Origin: Planctomycetaceae bacterium
Lineage (GTDB): Bacteria > Planctomycetota > Phycisphaerae > UBA1845 > UTPLA1
Assembly: GCA_006969385.1 (NCBI GenBank)
Contig: CP030884.1
Coordinates: 1 to 64,000, forward strand
Length of the DNA: 64,000 nt
Direction of reading: 5' to 3'
Positions 18,230-27,768 of the stretch are shown here, piece after piece. The position numbers and the translations under genes were made by a program. Under the pieces are notes generated by a model. It had not been told where the DNA came from. It did no database searches and was given only the letters and a program-made list of their open reading frames with translations. The stretch's first letter is position 1. Each line of letters begins with the position of its first letter.

Positions 18230-18439
18230 ATGGCCAAAGGTGAAGACAAGTTCGACCAACATTACGAACGCCAACAGGAAGACCGCAAACGTGCGGCAAA
18301 GAATCGACCCGGCGAAGACGAAGAGCCGCTGCCGCCGCCGGTGGACACGATCCGCAAAGATAACGACGAGCCCGGCCGTAACGACCCGTGCCCCTGCGGT
18401 AGTGGGAAAAAGTACAAACAATGTTGCTTGATTAAGTAA
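18230..18439 (+). CDS. SEC-C motif zinc-binding miniprotein
   Basis: This 69-residue, highly charged protein ends in a canonical SEC-C motif ([17 protein letters not shown]), the zinc-binding tail best known from SecA. The rest is a hydrophilic, Glu/Lys/Arg-rich extension of low complexity. SEC-C tails bind SecB or ribosomes in SecA; in isolated small proteins the role is not known. It lies between corA and waaA; the gap to waaA is 109 bases. Confidence 0.85.
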   Translation: MAKGEDKFDQHYERQQEDRKRAAKNRPGEDEEPLPPPVDTIRKDNDEPGRNDPCPCGSGKKYKQCCLIK

Positions 18440-18548
18440 GGCGAGTTGGCGTCCGAACTCGAATCAAACAGCAGCTTGATGGGTTTGGAACGGCACCGCT
18501 CACGGTTAGCCGACGATTACTATTGCCAGTTGTTCGCATTTTATTTGA

Positions 18549-19850
18549 ATGATCCCTCTTCTATTTAATCTGCTCTACATACCCGCGGCGTTGCTGTATC
18601 TGCCGATCTTGCTCTATCGCATGGTGGTATTGCGCAAAAGCCGGCGCGGTTGGGGCGAGCGGCTGGGCGGCGCGCCGCGGCGCGCTGGCGACCGCTCCTG
18701 CATTTGGATACACGGCGTATCGCTGGGTGAAATCAACGCGACGCGCACGCTGGTTGATGCGTTGCGAGAGAAGAATATCGACGTTTGTGTTTCGTCCACG
18801 ACAGACACCGGCAGTGATGCTGCGGCGCGGCTTTATCCCGATCTTTTGCGCTTTCGCTTTCCAATCGATTTTTCATTTTGCGTAAAGCGAACGCTCCGGC
18901 GGGTGCGCCCTAACATACTCGTGCTGATGGAGCTGGAGTTATGGCCGAACTTGCTGGAAGTGTGCGCCCGTGAAGGCGTTCCCGTCGCCGTCGCCAATGG
19001 CCGCATTACCGAAGAGAAGTCGATGCGGCGTTATCGCTTGCCGTTGGTCTCGACTATCGCGCACCGGATGGTCGGACAACTGGCATGGATCGCGGCGCAG
19101 GACGGGACCTATGCCGAACGCTTCCAACGCCTCGGCGTGGATTCGGCACGCGTGCATACGGTCGGCTCGATCAAATATGACACGGCACAGGTGACCGATG
19201 CGATCGACGGTGCAGATGCGTTGGCCGAAGCGCTTGGCATCGATCGACGTGCGCCGATGATCGTCGCAGGATCGACGGGACCGGGCGAAGAAGAGATCTT
19301 GCTCGATGCGTTTGACCCGTTGCGCAAGCGCATCGATGGACTGCAGCTAGCGATCGTGCCGCGCAAGCCGGAACGATTTGACGACGTCGCGCGCTTGATC
19401 GAAGCACGCGGGTTTCGATGTGTACGGCGCAGTCAGCATGCCGATGGTCCTCAAGCGGCCCTGCCGGATGAAGGCGACTGCCCCGTCGTGATTCTTGGCG
19501 ACACGATGGGCGAGTTGCGCAAGTTCTATTCGCTAGCCTCGGTTGTGTTTGTCGGTCGGTCGTTGGTACCAATGGGCGGGTCAGACCTGATGGAAGTCGC
19601 GGCGCTGGCCAAGCCGATGGTCTATGGAAAGCACATCTGGAATTTTGAGGATATCGATCGGCAGTTGATGGCCGCAGATGCCGCGCGGAAGGTGATGGAT
19701 GCTTCAGGTCTCTCAGCCGCTTGTGAAGCGTTGTTGGCAAATGAGCATGCCAGCACCGCGATGGGGCAACGAGCGCGGACTGTGGTGACGCGCAATCAGG
19801 GTGCGACGAACGCCATCATTGAGTTGATCGACAGGACGTTCGCGCGCTGA
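18549..19850 (+). CDS. waaA: 3-deoxy-D-manno-octulosonic acid (Kdo) transferase
   Basis: The enzyme transfers Kdo from CMP-Kdo to lipid IV-A on the cytoplasmic face of the inner membrane, a core step of lipopolysaccharide synthesis. The 433-residue protein has the expected N-terminal hydrophobic anchor, the WIHGVSLGE motif with acceptor-side Glu, SSTTDTGSD, an LMELELWPN stretch, and the C-terminal GT-B donor domain with PRKPERFDDV, GDTMGELRKFYSLASVVFVGRSL and MGGSDLMEVAALAKP. It implies that the organism makes a lipid A-Kdo outer membrane. Confidence 0.95.
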   Translation: MIPLLFNLLYIPAALLYLPILLYRMVVLRKSRRGWGERLGGAPRRAGDRSCIWIHGVSLGEINATRTLVDALREKNIDVCVSSTTDTGSDAAARLYPDLLRFRFPIDFSFCVKRTLRRVRPNILVLMELELWPNLLEVCAREGVPVAVANGRITEEKSMRRYRLPLVSTIAHRMVGQLAWIAAQDGTYAERFQRLGVDSARVHTVGSIKYDTAQVTDAIDGADALAEALGIDRRAPMIVAGSTGPGEEEILLDAFDPLRKRIDGLQLAIVPRKPERFDDVARLIEARGFRCVRRSQHADGPQAALPDEGDCPVVILGDTMGELRKFYSLASVVFVGRSLVPMGGSDLMEVAALAKPMVYGKHIWNFEDIDRQLMAADAARKVMDASGLSAACEALLANEHASTAMGQRARTVVTRNQGATNAIIELIDRTFAR

Positions 19851-20204
19851 TTCCAATTGCATCACTTAGCAGTACACCACTGCACGAATGACTGCGCCCT
19901 CAGATTATCAGTCAGCATACATCTGCTATTAGCCGGTGCCCGAGCGCAACGGTCGCTCAGAAACGTGAACTCTTCTAGGCTGTCGTGTGTTTCGATCGTG
20001 CGTCCACAGGACGCGGCTCTGACGTTTGCGCGATTCACTTACGTTTAGAGGGGATTTGTTGAAATTGCTCGGAAATGCGCAGCACACATTCGAGCGTTCG
20101 CGCATGTTGCCGTGAGATCGGGTTTAACGAGATAACATCAGCCTAATCGGCTGCAGCGTCGCTTTCTGCACAAGCGTTTTGTCGCAGAAAGTTTGTCGTC
20201 AGAG
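19851..20204. other. Intergenic region between convergent genes
   Basis: These 354 bases separate waaA from a convergent TPR gene. A CTTTCTGC/GCAGAAAG stem around 20162-20190 with a 14-base loop could end transcripts, but there is no T-run. Nothing else was recognised. Confidence 0.4.
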
Positions 20205-21914
20205 CTACTGCTGCGGCTTCGTCTTCGCTAATGCCGCATTGGCTTGCAAGGCATGCTCCGATTCCGGATCGAGTTCGCAGATCAAACGCCACGTGGCGCG
20301 CGCGCGATCGATTAGGCCGACGTTTTGCAGTGCGACAGCCAGATTGGCTTGGAAATCCAGATTGCGCGGGTTGCCTTCGGCGGCGGATTCGAAATGTTCG
20401 AGCGCCGTCTCAAATTGATGCCGCTGCGCGAACAACAGGCCCAACTGATAATGCACGTCGAGATAGTCGGGCCGCACCTTCATTGCCCGCCCAAACGTGG
20501 CCGTGGCTTCCTCGATGCGATCCATTTCTTTCTGTGCCAGCCCCAACTTGATCAACGCCTTGATGTAACACGGATTGATTTCAATGGCTGCCGTGTAGGC
20601 TTCGATCGCATCTTCGATCTGACCGCGATTGCGCAGTAGAAGACCAAGGCGATAGTGCAGATCGGCATGATTGGGGTGCCGTCGAATCGCATCGCGCAAC
20701 TTTTCGATTTGCGTTGCGATCATATCTTGCTTCGGATCGTCCACCACATCGATGGTCGGGCAGGCGATCGACGGATCGGGTGCCGGTGCCAGTGCCGCGT
20801 CCGACGCCTTGCTGAAGTCGGCCTTTAGCTGCATGCGCGCCACTTCGGAAAATAGCAGTGAGCTATTGGGCTCGATGCTGCGCGCAATCTCGAAAGACTG
20901 CAGCGCATCGTCGGTCTTGCCCGTGGCATGCTGCGCCACACCCGCACCGATATACGCCGAGATCAGGCGATCGTTCAGTTCCAACGCTTGCGAGAACGAC
21001 TGCGCCGCATCGGCGAAGCGACCACCCCGCAGGTGCTGCGTACCGAGCTTCACATTGGCTTCCATATGATCGGGGCACAGCTCCAACGCGCGCTCGTAGT
21101 TCGACAAGGCAGAGGCATCGTCACCCACGCGTGCGTAGAGATCGCCCAAACGCAGCCGCGTATCGGGAAAGTCCGCATCGGTATCGAGCATCGTATGCAG
21201 GTGTTCGATAGCTTCGCGAATCAACCCCGCTTCTTCGTATGCCGTCACGGTATCGTCGCGCGCTTCCCAATTGTCGGGCTCCATCGCGATGGCGTGTTCG
21301 TAACGCTGAATCGCGTCGTCGTAGCGCCCTGCCTTCAGGAGTAAGCCTGCCAGTGTCAGGTGCACATCGACTTGGTCCGAGTCCAGTTCGCCCAAGCGTT
21401 CATAGGACGCCACGGCTGCATCGACATCCCCACGGTTAAGAGCAATCGCCGCCACTCGTTCGTGAGCGTTACGCAGCGTTGGACACAAGTGAAGCGAATC
21501 TTCGTAGAGATCGACGGCCTGATCGAGATGACCCAACCGTTCGTTGCAATAACCCAAGCAAAACAGCACTGCCGGATTGAGCGGGTCTTTTTTTTGCGCG
21601 ATGCGCAGTTGTTCGAGCGCCACTTCCGTGCGATTGAGTTCGTCGAACGCGCAGGCGAGGCCGATGCGTGCCGGCAGGCAATCGCGATCGATCTTGAGCG
21701 TTTCGAGAAAGCAATCGCGCGCGAAGGCCGGCTCTTCTTCGTGCAAAAACGCCGCGCCCAAGCGCACGCGCACGCCGACATCACCGGGATCGGCATCGAC
21801 GGCATCGCGCAGTTCGTCAAAGTCGTAATCGCCGGGACGACCGAGGATATCGGCAAACGCACCGGAGAGATGAGCCAAGAGGCCGCGACCGAAGGCATCG
21901 AGCAGGTGTGACAT
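20205..21914 (-). CDS. TPR-repeat protein
   Basis: The 569-residue protein is built almost wholly of tetratricopeptide repeats (34-residue helix pairs with the W/L-G-Y-A-F-A-P pattern), for example around residues 60-350 and again 410-560, with a short acidic/Pro-rich gap between. It has no signal peptide and no catalytic motif, so it is probably a cytoplasmic scaffold for protein-protein contacts. GAAGGGA precedes the start. It lies 18 bases downstream of a second TPR gene on the same strand, so the two form an operon and may act in one complex. Confidence 0.85.
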   Translation of the reverse strand: MSHLLDAFGRGLLAHLSGAFADILGRPGDYDFDELRDAVDADPGDVGVRVRLGAAFLHEEEPAFARDCFLETLKIDRDCLPARIGLACAFDELNRTEVALEQLRIAQKKDPLNPAVLFCLGYCNERLGHLDQAVDLYEDSLHLCPTLRNAHERVAAIALNRGDVDAAVASYERLGELDSDQVDVHLTLAGLLLKAGRYDDAIQRYEHAIAMEPDNWEARDDTVTAYEEAGLIREAIEHLHTMLDTDADFPDTRLRLGDLYARVGDDASALSNYERALELCPDHMEANVKLGTQHLRGGRFADAAQSFSQALELNDRLISAYIGAGVAQHATGKTDDALQSFEIARSIEPNSSLLFSEVARMQLKADFSKASDAALAPAPDPSIACPTIDVVDDPKQDMIATQIEKLRDAIRRHPNHADLHYRLGLLLRNRGQIEDAIEAYTAAIEINPCYIKALIKLGLAQKEMDRIEEATATFGRAMKVRPDYLDVHYQLGLLFAQRHQFETALEHFESAAEGNPRNLDFQANLAVALQNVGLIDRARATWRLICELDPESEHALQANAALAKTKPQQ

Positions 21915-21932
21915 CTGAGTAGATCCCTTCCG

Positions 21933-23213
21933 TTAGGCAGCCGTAAGGGCTTCCAGCGCGGTCCGCGCCTTTTGATAATTCTGATTGAGATCGAGCGCTC
22001 GTCGGTATTCGCTGATCGCTTCGTCCGTCGCGCCGTCGGCTCGGAAGAGTTCGCCCAGCATGAAATGCACATCGGGATAGTCGCCGCCGAATAGCACGGC
22101 TTGTGAAAGGCGTTCGCGCGCTTCCTCATGGGCATCGCGTTCGGCGTAGAGCTTGCCGAGTTGAATCAAGGCTTGCACGTAGCGCGGGTTGATCTCCAAC
22201 GCATTATTCGCTTCGGCGATCGCTTCGTCGGTCCGCCCCAAGCGTTCGTACACGCGGGCACAGTGGTAGTGCAGGTCGGCAAATTCGGGTCGCGTATCAA
22301 GGGCGCGCTCGATGATCGACAGCAGGGTGCCGAACAAGTCGCGATCGATATCGCTTGCCGGCAATTTCAAAAACGCTTCGACAAACTCCGGCTCACTGGT
22401 GAGCAAATCACCCAGTACATCGAGCGAGCGGTCGTCCGTTTGTTGCAAATCACCACCGGTCGGATCGAAGCGCAACTTGAAGCACGTCATCTTGGCGGCA
22501 TCGAGCGCCATGGTTAGATACAACGCGAGCTGGGCGTCGTTCGGCCGTAGCTTTTGAGCAATGGCCAGATGCTCGACGGCTTCGGCATGATCTTCGGCCG
22601 CTGCCAAACACAGTGCCAAGCGGGTGCGCAACTCCGCATTCAGCGGTGCAAACTCGACTGCCTCGGTAAAGACGCAGATTGCATCGACGAAGTCTTCACT
22701 TGCCGCATATAGTAGGCCCAAGTGTAGACGTGCGTCGTTGCGCTGCGGTGCCGTATCGATGGCATCAACCAGAATGCGTATCGCTTCGTCGCGCCGACCA
22801 TCGCGTGCGATGGCATGCGCTTGTTGGATGGCGTGACTGGTTTGGTCGAGCGTGGCGTCGGGCGTGCGTTCTAGTTCGGCTGCAGCCAAGTCGTAGCGGC
22901 GTTGGCCAGCAAAGGCCGCGGCCAGATGGCCCGGCAAGCCTTGCGCTTCGGGGTTGATATCGCGCGCCTTGGTCAGATGCTCGACCGCTTCGGCATGCTG
23001 GCCGTCGCGCAGGCATTGCAACCCAAGCTTGTGGTACGCCTGTCCGAGATAAAACCGCGCTAGGGTATTGGAAAGCGCGTGCGAACTGTTCAAGCGCGAC
23101 AGCGTATCGATCGCCTCGGCGAAATCGCCGCGGTCGTAAGCGTTCATCCCATCGCGGTAAATGGTGGCCGCCACCGCCGGTGACAGCGTGTCTTTGCGTC
23201 GAAAGAAGGACAT
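21933..23213 (-). CDS. TPR-repeat protein
   Basis: The 426-residue protein (start MSFFRRKDTL, GGAG six bases upstream) consists of tetratricopeptide repeats over nearly its whole length, with an irregular stretch near the middle (RFDPTGGDLQQTDDRSLDVL) that breaks the array. No signal peptide and no enzyme domain are seen. It is the first gene of a pair with the TPR protein at 20205-21914, which has similar repeats, so they probably arose by duplication. The partner protein is unknown. Confidence 0.83.
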   Translation of the reverse strand: MSFFRRKDTLSPAVAATIYRDGMNAYDRGDFAEAIDTLSRLNSSHALSNTLARFYLGQAYHKLGLQCLRDGQHAEAVEHLTKARDINPEAQGLPGHLAAAFAGQRRYDLAAAELERTPDATLDQTSHAIQQAHAIARDGRRDEAIRILVDAIDTAPQRNDARLHLGLLYAASEDFVDAICVFTEAVEFAPLNAELRTRLALCLAAAEDHAEAVEHLAIAQKLRPNDAQLALYLTMALDAAKMTCFKLRFDPTGGDLQQTDDRSLDVLGDLLTSEPEFVEAFLKLPASDIDRDLFGTLLSIIERALDTRPEFADLHYHCARVYERLGRTDEAIAEANNALEINPRYVQALIQLGKLYAERDAHEEARERLSQAVLFGGDYPDVHFMLGELFRADGATDEAISEYRRALDLNQNYQKARTALEALTAA

Positions 23214-23425
23214 GGAAAACTCCGTGAGTCCGGTATCGTGAACGGTCAAAAACTGCCGCTCCGCAATGGATATCGACGGCGGATCGGCGCGGAATTACTT
23301 ATGGTCCGCAGATGTTTTTGAAGAATGTGCGGGCGCGGTGGCGGGCCGGTTGTTGCTGATTGACGGTCGGATTACGATGCCGCCACACGGATGTATCGGA
23401 CCCAATCGCGATGAGAGGTGCCAGG

Positions 23426-25435
23426 ATGGCCACGAAGCCCGCCACCGGTAAGCGTTCTAAGAAGCAATCCCATAAAGACGATCAAATGACCTTGGCGTTC
23501 GGCGGCGCGGATGCGCCCGACGCCCCCGTGATTCCACCGGAGCCGGATATGCCCCCCGCCCGCGGCGCGAAGAAGAAGAAGAAGAAATCGACGACCAAAC
23601 CTGCCGCCAAGGCCGCGGCCAAGCCCGCCAAAAAGACAAAGCGCAAATTTGCCACGGCTGAGAGCATGTCGAAGGCGCAGCGCGAGATTTCGGTCTCGGA
23701 GTTTTTCGCCAAGAATCGTCACCTGCTCGGCTTTGATAACAAGCGCAAGGCGCTACTTACGACGGTCAAAGAGGCCGTGGACAACAGTCTCGACGCATGC
23801 GAAGAGGCCGGTATTTTGCCAGACATTCATGTCGGCATCGCACAGAAGGACAACGAGCGTTTCACCGTCACAGTGCGCGACAACGGCCCCGGCATCGTCA
23901 AGCAGCAAATCCCCAACATCTTCGGTAAGCTGCTGTACGGCTCAAAGTTTCATCGCCTGAAAATGAGTCGCGGCCAGCAGGGCATCGGTATTTCGGCGGC
24001 GGGTATGTATGGCTTGCTGACAACAGGCAAGAGCGTGCGCATCGTATCGCGCACCAGCAAGCGCTCGGCAGCGCACTATTACGAATTGCAGATCGATACC
24101 AAAAGCAACAAGCCGCAGATCGTGAAAGACAAGACCATCGATGTCGATTGGGATCACGGTACGGAAGTTACTATCGAATTGGTGGCCGCGTATCAGAAGG
24201 GGCGTTCGTCGGTCGATGAATACATCGAATTGACGGCCATCGCCAACCCGCATGCTTACTTCACCTTCGCCGACCCCAACGGAAATCATTACGAGTACCC
24301 GCGCGGCACGGAGACGGCCCCCGAACCCGTGAGCGAAATCAAACCGCACCCTTACGGCATCGAGTTGGGCGTCTTAATCAAGATGTTGAAGGAAACGTCC
24401 GCGAAGACGGTCGCACAATTTCTAACTAGCGAATTCAGCCGCGTAAGCCCAGCCACCGCAGCAAACATCTGCAAAGCCGCCAAAGTGAGTGCACGCGGTC
24501 GCCCCACGCGCATCGGCACACACGAAGCCGAAACGCTATATAAAGCGATGCAGGAAACCAAGATTCGACCGCCGTCGACCAACTGTTTGTCGCCAATCGG
24601 CCCCGAACAAATCCTGGCGGGATTGCTCAAGGGCGTGAAGGCCGAGTTCTTTACCGCCGCCTCGCGACCGCCGACGGTCTATCGCGGTAATCCGTTTCAG
24701 ATCGAAGTCGGCTTGGCGTTTGGCGGTGAGTTAGGTCCCGATCCATCGGAGAACGGCGACGACGAACCCACCAACGAAGCTAAAGTACGCCGTGGCAAAG
24801 TCGTCGCCGAACGCAAAGGGCCTTCCGCTGCTAAGCTGATGCGGTTTGCCAATCGGGTGCCTCTGTTGTTTCAAGCGTCGGGCTGTTGCATCTCGAAAAG
24901 CGTTACCGATACCGACTGGCGGCGGTATGGCATGTCGCAACCTTCGGGCGGCTTGCCGCAAGGGCCACTGGCGATCTTCGTGCACATGGCGTCGGTCTGG
25001 GTGCCGTTTACCAGCGAAGGCAAGGAAGCCATCGCCGATTACGACGAAATTCGCAAGGAAGTAAAGAAGGCCTTGCAAGATTGTGGTCGCAAGCTGCAAA
25101 CCTATCTCAATAAACGGCGCAAGCACAAATATGAAACCGAACGCCGCAACGTATTCGGTCGCTACATCGCCGAAGTGGCCTCGGCCTGTAACGCCATCGA
25201 CCCCAATATCGACCCCGACCAGCTCATGGAGAACCTACAAGCTGTCGCGGCACGCGTAACGGCCAAGGCCGATGAGAAGGTCGAGCTGATCGGCGCCGAG
25301 AAGAAAGGCCGCAAGCTTGGGGGGGATGATGACGCTCCTGCGAGCGAGTTTGGCGAGAATACGATCGTGGTGGATGGAGCGGCAGGCGAGGCGGGGCCGT
25401 TGTTTGAGGGTGACGATGGAGATTCGGAGGAATAG
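23426..25435 (+). CDS. top6B: DNA topoisomerase VI subunit B
   Basis: Topoisomerase VI is a type IIB enzyme (A2B2) that relaxes and decatenates DNA; subunit B is the ATPase and transducer. The 669-residue protein starts [13 protein letters not shown] with GAGGTG upstream. Residues 1-75 are a Lys/Ala-rich tail. The GHKL ATPase follows: [15 protein letters not shown] (N box), VRDNGPGI (G1) and [16 protein letters not shown] (G2). Then come the H2TH-like linker ([25 protein letters not shown]) and the transducer domain with [13 protein letters not shown] and a switch-Lys-like [19 protein letters not shown]. The C-terminal acidic tail is low complexity. The enzyme is mainly archaeal and plant; bacterial copies are rare. 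No subunit A gene adjoins it. Confidence 0.92.
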   Translation: MATKPATGKRSKKQSHKDDQMTLAFGGADAPDAPVIPPEPDMPPARGAKKKKKKSTTKPAAKAAAKPAKKTKRKFATAESMSKAQREISVSEFFAKNRHLLGFDNKRKALLTTVKEAVDNSLDACEEAGILPDIHVGIAQKDNERFTVTVRDNGPGIVKQQIPNIFGKLLYGSKFHRLKMSRGQQGIGISAAGMYGLLTTGKSVRIVSRTSKRSAAHYYELQIDTKSNKPQIVKDKTIDVDWDHGTEVTIELVAAYQKGRSSVDEYIELTAIANPHAYFTFADPNGNHYEYPRGTETAPEPVSEIKPHPYGIELGVLIKMLKETSAKTVAQFLTSEFSRVSPATAANICKAAKVSARGRPTRIGTHEAETLYKAMQETKIRPPSTNCLSPIGPEQILAGLLKGVKAEFFTAASRPPTVYRGNPFQIEVGLAFGGELGPDPSENGDDEPTNEAKVRRGKVVAERKGPSAAKLMRFANRVPLLFQASGCCISKSVTDTDWRRYGMSQPSGGLPQGPLAIFVHMASVWVPFTSEGKEAIADYDEIRKEVKKALQDCGRKLQTYLNKRRKHKYETERRNVFGRYIAEVASACNAIDPNIDPDQLMENLQAVAARVTAKADEKVELIGAEKKGRKLGGDDDAPASEFGENTIVVDGAAGEAGPLFEGDDGDSEE

Positions 25436-25460
25436 TGCGTCGTTAGTCGCGTGATCATTC

Positions 25461-25904
25461 TTATGTTTCCCCGCGTTTGGGCTTGGGCAACGGCGATGTA
25501 TCACCCGAAACTTGGCCGCACTCGAATCCTGCGGCCTCGACACAACTGCGAATGAGTTTGAGAAACAGCTGTTCTTCAACAGCATCGAATTGTACTTCGA
25601 CCATGTAGTGGCCGGAGAACGTGTTCAAGTGCACCACTCCGGTTGATGTGATACGAATGTTACCAGCCGCTCGCTCAGGTTCGCCCTTGCCAACCAGCGA
25701 GCTATGGTTGGGTGTCGATATCTTGTCGACGCCGACCCACATTTGCCCCTCTTGATCGATCACATATTTATAAAGCCCTGGCTCAATCGCTTTGGATAAT
25801 CGCCGTCGCGTCTCGATCGCAGAACCGACATCGCATGGGGAATCCTGATAAAATGTGTGGCGTAGCGGTAGTTGTTGCCATGAATGGTCTGTTGCGTCGC
25901 TCAT
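25461..25904 (-). CDS. Small protein resembling a polymorphic-toxin domain
   Basis: The 147-residue product is not firmly assigned. Its middle (YKYVIDQEGQMWVG, then NHSSLVGKGEPERAAGNIRI, then a LNTFSGHY end) follows a pattern seen in C-terminal domains of some secreted polymorphic toxins: a short beta hairpin, an HSxL-GEP-AAG turn and a final SGHY. Here the domain stands alone without repeats or signal peptide. The start at 25904 overlaps a longer reading of the divergent Uma2 gene; with the Uma2 start at 25917 there is no overlap. Function unknown; the toxin resemblance is from memory of family patterns and needs a profile search. Confidence 0.55.
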   Translation of the reverse strand: MSDATDHSWQQLPLRHTFYQDSPCDVGSAIETRRRLSKAIEPGLYKYVIDQEGQMWVGVDKISTPNHSSLVGKGEPERAAGNIRITSTGVVHLNTFSGHYMVEVQFDAVEEQLFLKLIRSCVEAAGFECGQVSGDTSPLPKPKRGET

Positions 25905-25916
25905 ACCGAATCCGCC

Positions 25917-26495
25917 ATGCTATCAACGAAACCCACAACACCAACCCCACATCGTTGGAATCGCGCCCGCTATTATAAGCTTGTCGAATGCGGCATTCTC
26001 GAAGAAGCGCCGGGCACCGAACTCATCGACGGCCAGATATTTCGCCTGCCGAAGCCAACCCCACGCCGCAGCGCTGTGATGACATATCTTCTTAATTTTC
26101 TAGCTCCACAACTCGCCAATCGTGCGATGGTGAGGACGCGTTCCGCAATTGTTATCGACGACTTTAATGAGCCGGAGCCGGATATTGCGATCGTTAAGTA
26201 TGAACGTAAGCGATTCGCGACGGATCATCCAACCGTCGAAGATACTCAGGTGCTTATGGCAGTTTCGGATTCGACCGCTGAATACGACTTAACCAAGCGG
26301 GCGTCACTCTACGCTTTGGCGGATGTCCCCGAATATTGGGTTGTCGATCTGAATCGCGATCTGCTCGTCATGCATCGCGAGACGTCAGGTGATCGTTACA
26401 CCGAGGTGCAGGAGTGCAAATCCGATGACGCTGTTGCACCGCAAGCGTTTGCCGATGTTGAGTTGACGGTGCGTGACATTCTGTTGCTGGACTAA
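25917..26495 (+). CDS. Uma2-family protein (DUF820, PD-(D/E)XK nuclease fold)
   Basis: The 192-residue protein (start MLSTKPTTPT) has the family hallmarks: LVECGILEEAPGTELIDGQIF near the N terminus, a PEPDIAIVKY strand with the catalytic Asp, a further EV/MAVSDSTAEYDL strand, and the YWVVDLNRDLLVMHRE end. The family is greatly expanded in Cyanobacteria, Chloroflexi and Planctomycetes, and its biological role is unsettled. An ATG at 25884 would overlap the divergent neighbour and adds no conserved residues. Confidence 0.85.
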   Translation: MLSTKPTTPTPHRWNRARYYKLVECGILEEAPGTELIDGQIFRLPKPTPRRSAVMTYLLNFLAPQLANRAMVRTRSAIVIDDFNEPEPDIAIVKYERKRFATDHPTVEDTQVLMAVSDSTAEYDLTKRASLYALADVPEYWVVDLNRDLLVMHRETSGDRYTEVQECKSDDAVAPQAFADVELTVRDILLLD

Positions 26496-26564
26496 TGGGC
26501 GTTGTGGCGCGTCAAGGGACGCACACTACAGTCGCCGCACCTTAGTGAAGCCCCAAAGCAAAAA

Positions 26565-26602
26565 TGAAAGAACGCCTGTCTTCGAATCATCGAGGACAGG
26601 CG
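26565..26602 (-). terminator. Hairpin between convergent genes
   Basis: CGCCTGTCTTCG pairs with CGAGGACAGGCG (26573-26602, one G-T pair, loop of six). On the minus strand it is followed by a T-rich stretch, so it fits a terminator for the gene ending at 26783; it could also stop readthrough from the Uma2 gene. Confidence 0.6.
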
Positions 26603-26675
26603 CACTTGTTCAAATCGTTGTAAATCTAATCCTGCTATTGCGTCCAGTTTAGTTTTTGGTTCTTGCGCTTTCGCA

Positions 26676-26717
26676 AAACCCTCACACCAGCCCTCTCCCT
26701 GCTAGGGAGAAGGGGTG
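26676..26717. repeat. Dispersed palindromic repeat, copy 1
   Basis: A palindrome centred on CCCTCTCCCTGCTAGGGAGA is followed by a GGGGTG arm. It is similar, in inverted orientation, to 32630-32672. Such CCCTCTCCC elements are common intergenic repeats in many bacteria. Confidence 0.65.
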
Positions 26718-26782
26718 TACGTTACCCGCATAGTTATAGTGGATGTTGTACCACCGGATGGTCTGCGATGCGGAATTATGGA

Positions 26783-27676
26783 CTACTCGATTACAAACCA
26801 AACCGGTGCCGTCTGTGCGCCGAGGCGTCCCACATACGTTCGGCCTTTGAATTTACCATTGGCGTCTTTGCGCGGGTCGGCTTCTATTTCGGCACGTACC
26901 GGGAACGGAACGCCCAGCGGCAGGCCGCATTCGTTGATGTCGAGGGCCATTTCGTACATGCGATAGGAATCGGCCGTCGTCGCGCCGATCGCGTTCTGGA
27001 AAATCGTCCAATCGCTGATCGGGAACTTCTTCCAGCGTTCGCTATCGCTGTTGCCTTCTTCACCCGGCCAACGCACCGTGGTCTGACGAATGCCGCCCAG
27101 CTTGCCGCCGCGCTTGCCGAGATGCACGCGTTCGTTCACGAGCTGCGGCGTGATGTCGAGATGGAAGTAGAAGCGAAACTGATCGTAGCCCGTCGGCGTG
27201 GTATCGCCCGGCGCGTCGACCGCAAGATAAAGTTTGCCGCCGTCGCACATAGCGAACATCGTCGTATCGTTACCGTTCACGCCGATCGGAATGCGCGCGG
27301 CATTGCTCCATTCGTTCGGGTTCACCAAGCCGTCGATCGATGGTGCAGACGAGACCCGCGGAATTCGCACGGGCTTAACGCCCGCGGGTGTCTTCATGGT
27401 CTTGGCAATCGCGGCGCGGGCTTCTTTGATTTGACGTTCTTCGGGAAAGTCCTGATACGGATGACCGCTACGCATCTTCATACGTACCCAGGCATCATTG
27501 GCCATCTTGGCCGCGTAAGCTTCCGCAAACAGATCGTGTTCACCAACCGACGTATCGATGGACGCGACCGGTCCGGGCGTGGCCTGTACATGTTGCTGTT
27601 GCGATGGCGGTTTGAGCGCGAACCAGCCGACAGCGGCGATGGCAAAAGTAGCGACAACAAATGCGGCGTGTTTCAT
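26783..27676 (-). CDS. Exported protein with carbohydrate-binding-like (CBM9/DOMON-type) domain
   Basis: The 297-residue protein has a signal peptide (MKHAAFVVATFAIAAVGWF) and then an alpha-helical stretch. Residues about 100-290 begin PRVSSAPSIDGLVNPNEWSNAARI, the entry motif of CBM9-like beta sandwiches that bind sugars or act as cytochrome-like DOMON domains, followed by strands such as KLYLAVDAPGD and FRFYFHLDI. The start is set by GGGGAG six bases upstream of 27676; an ATG at 27682 touches that site. It is just downstream of the kinase gene on the same strand, 92 bases apart. Ligand unknown. Confidence 0.7.
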   Translation of the reverse strand: MKHAAFVVATFAIAAVGWFALKPPSQQQHVQATPGPVASIDTSVGEHDLFAEAYAAKMANDAWVRMKMRSGHPYQDFPEERQIKEARAAIAKTMKTPAGVKPVRIPRVSSAPSIDGLVNPNEWSNAARIPIGVNGNDTTMFAMCDGGKLYLAVDAPGDTTPTGYDQFRFYFHLDITPQLVNERVHLGKRGGKLGGIRQTTVRWPGEEGNSDSERWKKFPISDWTIFQNAIGATTADSYRMYEMALDINECGLPLGVPFPVRAEIEADPRKDANGKFKGRTYVGRLGAQTAPVWFVIE

Positions 27677-27768
27677 GATCATCTCCCCGGCTTTTGGATA
27701 ATAGGACGTGCAATACTGCTTCCGAACGATAGATTCGTCGGCCTGCCTTGCGCGGGGATTTATCAATA

